From JBDREA01 sp043820265 (GTDB lineage Archaea > Altiarchaeota > Altiarchaeia > IMC4 > JBDREA01): 5,085 bases of DNA. The DNA is taken from positions 1 to 5,085 of the forward strand of contig JBDREA010000119.1 in the NCBI GenBank assembly GCA_043820265.1, written 5' to 3'. The notes beneath the pieces are model-generated. The model did no database searches and had not been told where the DNA came from. It saw only the letters and a list, made by a program, of their open reading frames with translations. Both the position numbers and the translations under genes were made by a program. Numbering within the stretch: the first letter of the stretch is position 1; each line of letters begins with the position of its first letter. This document shows positions 1-4,722 of the stretch, piece by piece.

Positions 1-386
1 TCTTTGACCGTCTCAAACGAATCACTGGCCTGAAATCGGTCGAGACAATAGACAGAAAGGCCGAATCCCCCATAATCGGTCTAACAAGACACGGCTCCAT
101 CACTTTAGCGACCAAACCAGTAGAAGGTAGGAGGGGGCTTAGAAATATTGGATACCTAAGAATAGATTTGAGAGAAGACCCTGAAGCACCTATCAGTCCG
201 CTTCATCTCGGAGAGATTACAGTAAATCCCAAAGTTGGGAAATCCTTAAAAGCATCAGCATTTATAACATCTAGATTGATTGACCTATTAGCCAACCCCG
301 ACGCACCGATATCAAATGAGACACTACACGACTTAACAAAATCCTTTGCGGGCATCGATAAAAAAACCCTCCACCAAAAAAAATAA
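1..386 (+). CDS. C-terminal part of an unrecognised protein, 5' end outside the window
   Basis: An open frame runs from base 3 to a TAA stop at 384-386 with no stop upstream, giving at least 127 residues of a gene that starts before the window. A TTG at 168 could serve as a start, but the frame stays open and protein-like upstream of it, so a truncated longer gene is the better reading. The visible part begins with a basic DRLKRITG stretch, then alternating hydrophobic and charged segments suggestive of mixed alpha/beta structure. The end is polar (GIDKKTLHQKK). There is no membrane segment or cysteine motif. I do not recognise the family. Residues 2-80 appear to align almost without gaps to residues 363-441 of the 510-residue protein encoded at 565-2097 (shared DRxKRxTG, ID, PxEG, RE.P, SP and VG). 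The two may therefore be paralogues, in which case some 360 residues would be missing upstream. The 3' end meets a convergent tRNA gene one base away. Confidence 0.7.
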   Translation, partial: FDRLKRITGLKSVETIDRKAESPIIGLTRHGSITLATKPVEGRRGLRNIGYLRIDLREDPEAPISPLHLGEITVNPKVGKSLKASAFITSRLIDLLANPDAPISNETLHDLTKSFAGIDKKTLHQKK

Positions 387-387
387 A
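376..387 (-). terminator. oligo-T terminator of the tRNA-Arg gene
   Basis: Read on the minus strand, the base after the tRNA discriminator begins TTTATTTTTTTT, ending in a run of eight T. Archaeal RNA polymerase terminates at such bare U-tracts without needing a hairpin. The same bases encode the last lysine codons and the TAA stop of the convergent gene on the plus strand, so the terminator lies inside that gene's end. Confidence 0.6.
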
Positions 388-461
388 TGCCCACGCCGAG
401 ATTTGAACTCGGGTCGGAAGGTCCGCAACCTTCTAGGATATCCATGCTACCCTACGCGGGC
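388..461 (-). tRNA. tRNA-Arg (anticodon GCG)
   Basis: On the minus strand the sequence folds as a complete cloverleaf. The acceptor stem GCCCGCG/CGTGGGC pairs over seven positions with one G-U, followed by discriminator A at 388. The D arm starts at GGGT and contains the G18-G19 pair; its stem is weak at the outer positions. The anticodon stem GAAGG/CCTTC is perfect and the loop is TTGCGGA, giving anticodon GCG (426-424), which reads arginine CGC and CGU. The variable loop is four bases. The T stem CCGAG/CTCGG is perfect with loop TTCAAAT. No CCA is encoded and there is no intron at 37/38. The CCA would be added by the nucleotidyltransferase, as is common in archaea. Confidence 0.94.
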
Positions 462-482
462 AAATTGTTGTGGTGTTTTGTT

Positions 483-490
483 GTATTTTT
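483..490 (-). promoter_or_regulatory. TATA box of the tRNA-Arg gene
   Basis: The minus strand reads AAAAATAC here, centred about 26 bases before the tRNA 5' end at 461. That is the usual archaeal TATA-to-start distance, so transcription could begin at or next to the first tRNA base. A purine-rich BRE is not obvious just upstream. The call is based on position and AT content. Confidence 0.5.
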
Positions 491-516
491 ACGTAGTGTT
501 CGGTTAAAAGGAGTTG

Positions 517-535
517 CTTTTTCGTTTTTCTTTTT
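517..535 (+). terminator. possible T-rich terminator for the gene at the left edge
   Basis: Three runs of five T separated by one or two bases occur within 19 bases on the plus strand. The tract lies after the left-edge gene (and after the antisense of the tRNA) and just before the TATA-like element of the next plus-strand gene. That is where a U-tract terminator between two transcription units would be expected. No hairpin precedes it. It could also be only AT-rich spacer. Confidence 0.35.
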
Positions 536-544
536 GAGTATCCT

Positions 545-554
545 AAATATAAAA
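545..554 (+). promoter_or_regulatory. TATA-like element before the 510-residue gene
   Basis: The sequence AAATATAAAA is the best TATA match in the gap between the tRNA and the gene at 565. It is centred only about 15 bases before the ATG, whereas an archaeal start site lies near 26 bases downstream of the TATA centre. Transcription from it would begin around base 575, inside the called reading frame. Either this is not the functional box, the spacing is unusual, or the true start codon is further in. Confidence 0.35.
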
Positions 555-564
555 TAGATTCATT

Positions 565-2097
565 ATGCCCCACATTAAGGATTGGAATTTAGGTTTAAGG
601 CGTAGATCCGTCGCAAGAGATCTCGGAAAACACGCTGTCCCTCCCCTGATGGATGTGGAAGTCATAGATTCTGAAAAAGGATTTTATCTCAGGGATTTGA
701 GGAGGAATCCTAAGCTGAAGGGTTTCCAAGATGATGAACTTATGCCTTTGGTGAGTGTGCAGGTAAAGGCAACTGCTTTAAAGGAGCAGCTTAGAAGTGA
801 AGGTGTTGATTTAGCCGAAGTCCTGCTCCTAAAAAAAGCTTTCTCAAAGGTTAAGAGGGCAAGCGTTGAGGCTGAAGTAAGAAGTGAGGTAACTGAATCA
901 ACTATTCGAGAATATGTAGTTGAAGAAGCCCTAGAGGTTAGTTTGTTTGAGTCCATCATCCAAAGCGCTAAAACAAATGGTATGCCAGTTAAAGACTTTG
1001 TCGATGGCTTACCGAAGAAGTACGTGAAAAGATTTGAAAGGAAAAAACAAAAAAAACCGAAGATGGATGTTCTTAGTACGACTAATAGAAAGAAACCTAA
1101 GATCTTAGTAGACGTGGATTTGGACGCTAATGCCCATCACATAATCAAAGATACGAAAAGGATTTTTTGGAGAGGGGAGGCATCAAAGCTCGCCCCAGAA
1201 CAGGCAGATACATATCGAAGCTTATTAGATGACTACTTCAAGGAGGAGAGGTTGATTCATCACATTATTGGAATTGATCCCACGAAGAGGTATCTAAAGC
1301 TATTCAATTTTCTGTTTGGTGAAAAACCTGGTTGTCTTTTTTCCCTTAAAAAGTTAGGCGGCAAGAAAGATAATGTAACCATGGGGGACAGCTTAATTCA
1401 GCTTCTCGATGGAGGAGGGCATGATTTCACCATAGATAGATTAATCGGGAGTGATGAATTTGTTTTTACGACCCTGAAATCCGGTGGCATCCACAAAGTT
1501 GATAGATTGGAAACCGATGAGTTTGAAGGTGGGACTATCGTACTGAAACCAAATGCGGCATTAATTGAGAATTTGATAGCCTTGAATGTGGATGACTCAG
1601 TCAATCTAGGTAGAAGATTCTGGAGTGAGGGTATGGAAGATACTTTTCAAGATAGGATGAAAAGATTAACAGGGGGAACATCGCCATTTATTAAAATCGA
1701 TGAGAGATTAAGAGGGGAGCTTCCAAGTAGGTTGACTTTAGCGTACGTCCAAAACGAAATGCTCCCCTTGGAGGGATTGAACACTGTCCGAAAGGAGCTG
1801 GCTGTTCTTGGTTTTGGAAGGGAACCAACATGGTATCCTTCACCCATCTGGCCCAGACAAGTAATGATACCTGAAGGCGTGGGTCCCGAATTCATAGATA
1901 AGATCGTCTTAAAAACAGGACCATACAATGCTACTTCAGAGTACATAGACGGAAAATTCAAAGGGGAATACAGAATAGGAGGTAGGGACTGGAGAGATGT
2001 CATTGTGACACACGAAGAATACCATAAAAGCACCCGAATGGAGCGTGCTATAGAAACATCACGAAGAATCAAGGAGTTCGAGGAATCTGCGAGATAG
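565..2097 (+). CDS. unrecognised 510-residue protein, possible paralogue of the left-edge gene
   Basis: A complete frame from ATG 565 to TAG 2095-2097, the longest in the window. I do not recognise a family or a catalytic motif. Residues 1-165 are rich in charged residues and look largely helical. They end in a lysine/arginine cluster (RFERKKQKKPK, about 157-166) that could be a linker or nucleic-acid contact. Residues 180-350 look alpha/beta, with LVDVDLD at 181-187, LLDGGGHDF at 280-288 and a strand-rich stretch at 298-330. Residues 363-441 resemble the left-edge gene product. The C-terminus (480-510) is a charged helix. There is one cysteine (C257), no signal peptide and no membrane segment, so it is probably cytosolic. 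No Shine-Dalgarno site precedes the ATG. The next in-frame start, ATG at 649 (M29), also lacks one, so the first ATG is kept. The gene ends 5 bases before the convergent hisH stop. Confidence 0.85.
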   Translation: MPHIKDWNLGLRRRSVARDLGKHAVPPLMDVEVIDSEKGFYLRDLRRNPKLKGFQDDELMPLVSVQVKATALKEQLRSEGVDLAEVLLLKKAFSKVKRASVEAEVRSEVTESTIREYVVEEALEVSLFESIIQSAKTNGMPVKDFVDGLPKKYVKRFERKKQKKPKMDVLSTTNRKKPKILVDVDLDANAHHIIKDTKRIFWRGEASKLAPEQADTYRSLLDDYFKEERLIHHIIGIDPTKRYLKLFNFLFGEKPGCLFSLKKLGGKKDNVTMGDSLIQLLDGGGHDFTIDRLIGSDEFVFTTLKSGGIHKVDRLETDEFEGGTIVLKPNAALIENLIALNVDDSVNLGRRFWSEGMEDTFQDRMKRLTGGTSPFIKIDERLRGELPSRLTLAYVQNEMLPLEGLNTVRKELAVLGFGREPTWYPSPIWPRQVMIPEGVGPEFIDKIVLKTGPYNATSEYIDGKFKGEYRIGGRDWRDVIVTHEEYHKSTRMERAIETSRRIKEFEESAR

Positions 2098-2102
2098 GCC
2101 GA

Positions 2103-2702
2103 TTATAAGTTCAGAAAGTTTTCGAGTATTCTGAGTCCGGCTTCCCCTGATTTTTCTGGGTGGAATTGGGTTGCATAGATGTTGTCTTGGCTTATGATGC
2201 TTGCGAATTCTATTCCGTAGTCTGTTTCTGCGGCTACGACGTCCTTATCTTTTGGGTCTGAGTAGTAGCTGTGGACGAAGTAGAAGTAGTCGTCGTTTTT
2301 GATTCCTGAAAGTAGAGGAGTCTCTTTTTTTATGTTGATGTTGTTCCACCCCATGTGGGGGACCTTAAGTTCATCATCGAACCTCCTGCATTTGCCTTCT
2401 AATAAACCTAAGCCTCTCACTCCAGGGCACTCTGCGCTTTCATCAAATATCAATTGGATGCCCAGGCAAACTCCTAAAAATTGTTTTTGGTCATCGATGA
2501 ATTCCCGGATAGGTTGTTTGAACTTTTGGAGTTTACCCATAGCATTGCCGAAGGAGCCGACCCCAGGTAAGATGAGATGCGTTACTGAAACCAGGTCTTT
2601 GGGGTCAGTCAGATAATCGAAGTCGAATCCTGCTTTTTTCACTCCGTTGCCTATGCTTTTAAGGTTGCCAGCTCCGTAGTCGATTATTCCCACAGCAGAC
2701 AT
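2103..2702 (-). CDS. hisH: imidazole glycerol phosphate synthase glutaminase subunit HisH
   Basis: HisH hydrolyses glutamine and channels the ammonia to HisF, which converts PRFAR to imidazole glycerol phosphate and AICAR in cytosolic histidine synthesis. The 199-residue length is typical of the class I amidotransferase subunit. It opens with IIDYGAGNLKSI (6-17), the HisH signature. PGVGSFG (46-52) forms the oxyanion region. The nucleophile C79 sits in GVCLGIQL (77-84), PHMGWN is at 115-120, YFVHSYY at 141-147, and the catalytic H181 and E183 are in QFHPEKSG (179-186). All triad residues are intact. The start is the ATG at 2702-2700, separated from the GGGPS stop by one base (TAA A ATG), so translation is probably coupled. 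No Shine-Dalgarno site is seen. HisF and the rest of the his pathway are not in view, so the partner is inferred. A different amidotransferase role cannot be excluded but has no positive support. Confidence 0.93.
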   Translation of the reverse strand: MSAVGIIDYGAGNLKSIGNGVKKAGFDFDYLTDPKDLVSVTHLILPGVGSFGNAMGKLQKFKQPIREFIDDQKQFLGVCLGIQLIFDESAECPGVRGLGLLEGKCRRFDDELKVPHMGWNNINIKKETPLLSGIKNDDYFYFVHSYYSDPKDKDVVAAETDYGIEFASIISQDNIYATQFHPEKSGEAGLRILENFLNL

Positions 2703-2703
2703 T

Positions 2704-3441
2704 TTAGTTTTCAGAAATCACGGCTTTAACTATCTCCCTGTGGTTTTCCATGTCTTTTTCAGCTGTTGTGCCGTTGACTATGACATCGGCTCCTGCTTCA
2801 ACTGCGGCTTTGGCCGATTGAGGATCATGTATCCCTCCCCCAACGATCAATGGAATATCAAGGGCCTCTTTAACCTTCTTGATCATTTCAGGCGGAATAG
2901 GATTTTTTGCGCCGCTTCCGGCTTCAAGATACACTGTGTGCATGCCAAAGTATTGGGCTGTCAAGGCGTAGGCTACAGCCTTGTCTAGATCGTTTGGCCC
3001 AATCGGATCTGGTTCTGCCACCTTTTCCACAGTCGTCGGTTCATCGCTCGTCGAAATAAGGATGTAGCCCAGAGGTATAATCGCGATACCTGCCTTTTTC
3101 ACCAAAGGAGCCCCTTTAACCTGCTCAGACACAAGAAACCTCCTCTTCGTTGAATTAAGGCAGCTCATAAAGAAGATATAGTCTGCGTAAGGGGACACAC
3201 CCTCCGCTGAACCGGGAAAAAGGATCACGGGGATATTGACGGATTCCTTGATGGCCTTCGTAACCTCGTTCACCGTTTTGGCGTCTGCTGTCGACCCGCC
3301 GATCATTAAAGCGTTTGATCCGAACGACTCGGAGGCTTCGGCCATTTCGGATGCTTCTTTGGGAGACTGCTTATCAGGATCTATCAAAGTGAAGTGGAGT
3401 CTTTTCCCCCCAACCAACCATCCTTCAATGACATTTTCCAT
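2704..3441 (-). CDS. geranylgeranylglyceryl phosphate synthase (GGGPS, group II-like)
   Basis: The enzyme joins geranylgeranyl diphosphate to the C3 hydroxyl of sn-glycerol 1-phosphate, forming the first ether bond of archaeal membrane lipids. It is a Mg-dependent (beta/alpha)8 barrel. From the chosen start the protein has 245 residues. HFTLIDPDK (16-24) holds the metal-binding aspartates, and MIGGST (46-51) follows. ILFPGS is at 73-78, and PLGYILI at 123-129 is of the group II type. The phosphate-gripping loops are YLEAGSG (171-177), IVGGGI (199-204) and NGTT (223-226). The first ATG is at 3441-3439, in a TGATG overlap with the egsA stop. A GAGGT Shine-Dalgarno site lies six bases upstream at 3452-3448. 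A TTG at 3444 would add one residue but has poor spacing. The gene sits directly downstream of egsA, which makes its substrate. A bacterial PcrB role is unlikely given this context. Confidence 0.95.
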   Translation of the reverse strand: MENVIEGWLVGGKRLHFTLIDPDKQSPKEASEMAEASESFGSNALMIGGSTADAKTVNEVTKAIKESVNIPVILFPGSAEGVSPYADYIFFMSCLNSTKRRFLVSEQVKGAPLVKKAGIAIIPLGYILISTSDEPTTVEKVAEPDPIGPNDLDKAVAYALTAQYFGMHTVYLEAGSGAKNPIPPEMIKKVKEALDIPLIVGGGIHDPQSAKAAVEAGADVIVNGTTAEKDMENHREIVKAVISEN

Positions 3442-4448
3442 CAAATTACCTCTGTAGCTTTCGCAAGCTCTTCCGCCTGGATTCTCGTCAAACCCCCCCG
3501 AAAAATCGTGTAACGCTTGCGGATTTTGTGGGCTGTGGCAAGAGCCTCAATAATCTCTTCATCGGTGACACCCAACTCCTTGGCATTGGTAGGTGCCTTA
3601 ACAGCCTTAAGTGCGTCTCTGACTTTCTCCCAGCCGGCGTGATGGAGATAAGCGCTCATAATCGACCCAACCCCGCATTGTTCGCCGTGTAAAGCCGGTT
3701 TTTTTGCGATTTTTTCGAGTGCATGGCTGAAATTGTGCTCTGAACCAGAGCAGGGTCTAGAGCTTCCAGCGATTCCCATTGCCACCCCGCTTGAAACCAA
3801 AGCCTCAACCAGGATGCTTACCTCTCTTTGAACCTTTGAGGCATTTTTCATAACGATGCGTGCACTCATCATAGACAACGCAGCCGAGTAATCCCCAAAA
3901 TACTCATGGTTCTCTTTTTGTGCAAGACGCCAATCAAGGATTGCAGTGTAATTAGAGATTACATCAGCAGCTCCCGAAGCTAGAAGGCGTTTTGGGGCCC
4001 TTCTTATGATTTTTGTGTCAGCAATCACCCCCAAAGGACTCTCGACTCCAAGAGAAGATTTTCCATCCCTCACAATCGAGGCTCTTGGAGAACTTATTCC
4101 ATCGTGGCTTGCCGCTGTGGGGATGCTCAAGTAAGGTATTTTTGCATCGAATGCGAGAACTTTTGTCCTGTCTATCACTTTCCCGCCTCCGACTCCAACA
4201 AGAAAGCTTACCCTGCTTTGCTCTATGTGTGCGAGTTCCTCGGAAAAATCGTCTTTTTGGTTGTCCTTTAGGATATATATCTCATCGCATAGTTGTTTTC
4301 TTATCTCTTCGCCTGCTATTTTCGCAGTCGTGGGATCGCATATTATAAGGGATTTTCCTTTCAGATCTAGGTTATCGACGATCGTTCTAATGTCGTATAT
4401 GGCATCGTCTCCAACAGTGACTATGCGCGGTAGTTCTATTCTTTTCAC
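3441..4448 (-). CDS. egsA: sn-glycerol-1-phosphate dehydrogenase
   Basis: The enzyme reduces dihydroxyacetone phosphate with NAD(P)H to sn-glycerol 1-phosphate, setting the archaeal stereochemistry of membrane lipids. It is a cytosolic, zinc-dependent member of the iron-containing alcohol dehydrogenase / dehydroquinate synthase superfamily. The 335 residues match the family's usual length. The N-terminal strand IELPRIVTVG (4-13) is typical. GVGGGKVID (85-93) binds the dinucleotide. SIPTAASHDGISSP (108-121) and GAADVISNYTA (159-169, with likely zinc ligand D162) follow. SGSEHNFSHA (234-243) and LHGEQCGVG (253-261) contribute the likely zinc ligands H238 and H254. The start is a GTG at 4448-4446, the first start after an in-frame TAG. 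No Shine-Dalgarno site precedes it. It is the first gene of a three-gene operon with GGGPS and hisH, and its stop overlaps the GGGPS start by one base. Bacterial AraM is related, but the pairing with GGGPS supports the archaeal lipid role. Confidence 0.95.
   Translation of the reverse strand: MKRIELPRIVTVGDDAIYDIRTIVDNLDLKGKSLIICDPTTAKIAGEEIRKQLCDEIYILKDNQKDDFSEELAHIEQSRVSFLVGVGGGKVIDRTKVLAFDAKIPYLSIPTAASHDGISSPRASIVRDGKSSLGVESPLGVIADTKIIRRAPKRLLASGAADVISNYTAILDWRLAQKENHEYFGDYSAALSMMSARIVMKNASKVQREVSILVEALVSSGVAMGIAGSSRPCSGSEHNFSHALEKIAKKPALHGEQCGVGSIMSAYLHHAGWEKVRDALKAVKAPTNAKELGVTDEEIIEALATAHKIRKRYTIFRGGLTRIQAEELAKATEVI
3448..3452 (-). promoter_or_regulatory. Shine-Dalgarno site for GGGPS
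   Basis: GAGGT on the minus strand lies inside the last codons of egsA, with six bases between it and the ATG at 3441. It matches the 16S rRNA anti-Shine-Dalgarno core, and its spacing favours this ATG over the TTG three bases earlier. It is the only clear ribosome binding site among the gene starts here. Confidence 0.65.
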
Positions 4449-4459
4449 TTTGCGTTTCG

Positions 4460-4467
4460 ATAATATA
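4460..4467 (-). promoter_or_regulatory. TATA-like element close to the egsA start
   Basis: The minus strand reads TATATTAT, centred about 15 bases before the GTG of egsA. A start site 26 bases from its centre would fall inside egsA, so it may not be the working promoter for this start codon. The motif is also TATA-like on the plus strand (ATAATATA), where it would direct transcription from about 4490 into the hairpin cluster. Confidence 0.3.
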
Positions 4468-4468
4468 G

Positions 4469-4508
4469 TCGAGGGCTATCCTTCCGGGACAATATCTGAT
4501 GCCCTCGA
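4469..4508. repeat. inverted repeat 1 upstream of egsA (8-bp stem)
   Basis: TCGAGGGC (4469-4476) is the exact reverse complement of GCCCTCGA (4501-4508). ATC (4478-4480) and GAT (4498-4500) can extend the stem past a single bulged T, leaving a 17-base loop. It starts 20 bases before the egsA start codon and is the GC-richest element of an AT-rich intergenic region. It could be a hairpin in an egsA leader or a protein-binding palindrome. Confidence 0.55.
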
Positions 4509-4515
4509 ATACCCT

Positions 4516-4532
4516 CAACATCTTTGATGTTG
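4516..4532. repeat. inverted repeat 2 (7-bp stem, 3-base loop)
   Basis: CAACATC (4516-4522) and GATGTTG (4526-4532) are perfect reverse complements around TTT. This is a compact hairpin in either transcript direction, lying seven bases after repeat 1 and six bases before repeat 3. Confidence 0.55.
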
Positions 4533-4538
4533 GTGTGC

Positions 4539-4557
4539 AGGTAGCCTAAGGCTACCT
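4539..4557. repeat. inverted repeat 3 (9-bp near-perfect palindrome)
   Basis: AGGTAGCCT and AGGCTACCT are perfect reverse complements separated by a single A. TGC before (4536-4538) and GCA after (4559-4561) can add three pairs past a bulged A. With only one central base this cannot form a normal hairpin loop without opening inner pairs. A dimeric DNA-binding protein site is therefore as plausible as an RNA stem. Confidence 0.6.
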
Positions 4558-4564
4558 AGCATAT

Positions 4565-4612
4565 TTGCGGTCATAATTCACTTATTTCTAATCAAATAGG
4601 CTATGACCGCAA
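4565..4612. repeat. inverted repeat 4 (11-bp stem plus inner 7-bp stem)
   Basis: TTGCGGTCATA (4565-4575) and TATGACCGCAA (4602-4612) match perfectly. Inside, CTTATTT (4581-4587) pairs with AAATAGG (4594-4600) with one G-T, leaving a six-base loop. Together they form a two-part hairpin of 48 bases with a small asymmetric internal loop. It is the strongest secondary structure in the window. It resembles a structured RNA element more than a simple operator, but I cannot match it to a known RNA family. Confidence 0.6.
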
Positions 4613-4666
4613 CTATATTTGAAACAAATGATTAAAAACATCTAATTTTCCCCTAGGATATCTCTT

Positions 4667-4674
4667 TTTATAAA
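4667..4674. promoter_or_regulatory. TTTATAAA, candidate TATA box in the divergent region
   Basis: This is a symmetrical, near-consensus TATA element. In the plus direction it would start transcription near 4697, giving a 26-base leader for the gene at 4723. In the minus direction it is preceded by an A-rich BRE-like stretch (ACAAAAT) and would start near 4645. That would place all four inverted repeats in a leader of about 200 bases before egsA. The orientation cannot be decided from sequence. Confidence 0.5.
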
Positions 4675-4722
4675 TTTTGTCAACTATTGTCTTACGTACT
4701 AAACATTTTCTAATTAAAGTGG

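Noticed and set aside
203..445. 80-residue minus-strand open frame overlapping the tRNA and the left-edge gene
   Set aside because: It runs through the tRNA gene and antisense to a better-supported coding frame, so it is a shadow frame.
388..461. tRNA-Arg as an attachment site for an integrated element
   Set aside because: I found no second copy of the tRNA 3' end in the window and no integrase gene, so there is no sequence support for integration.
514..537. Small frame starting at TTG 514 near a GGAG sequence
   Set aside because: It reaches a stop after seven codons, is almost all phenylalanine and leucine from the T-rich tract, and the GGAG overlaps the start, so it is not a gene.
1647..2072. 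141-residue minus-strand open frame
   Set aside because: It is antisense to the 510-residue gene, has low-complexity serine/leucine composition and no start signal; a shadow frame.
2325..2331. Run of seven T on the plus strand as a terminator for the 510-residue gene
   Set aside because: It lies more than 220 bases beyond the stop and inside hisH coding sequence; possible but not supported well enough to list.
4013..4527. Two plus-strand open frames (4013-4348 and 4225-4527)
   Set aside because: They lie antisense to egsA, whose motifs are unmistakable, and their composition is serine/leucine/arginine-rich as in reverse-strand shadows.
4469..4612. The inverted-repeat cluster as a CRISPR array or replication origin
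   Set aside because: The four repeats differ in sequence and spacing, so they are not CRISPR repeats. No repeated origin-box motif and no cdc6/orc1 gene is present.
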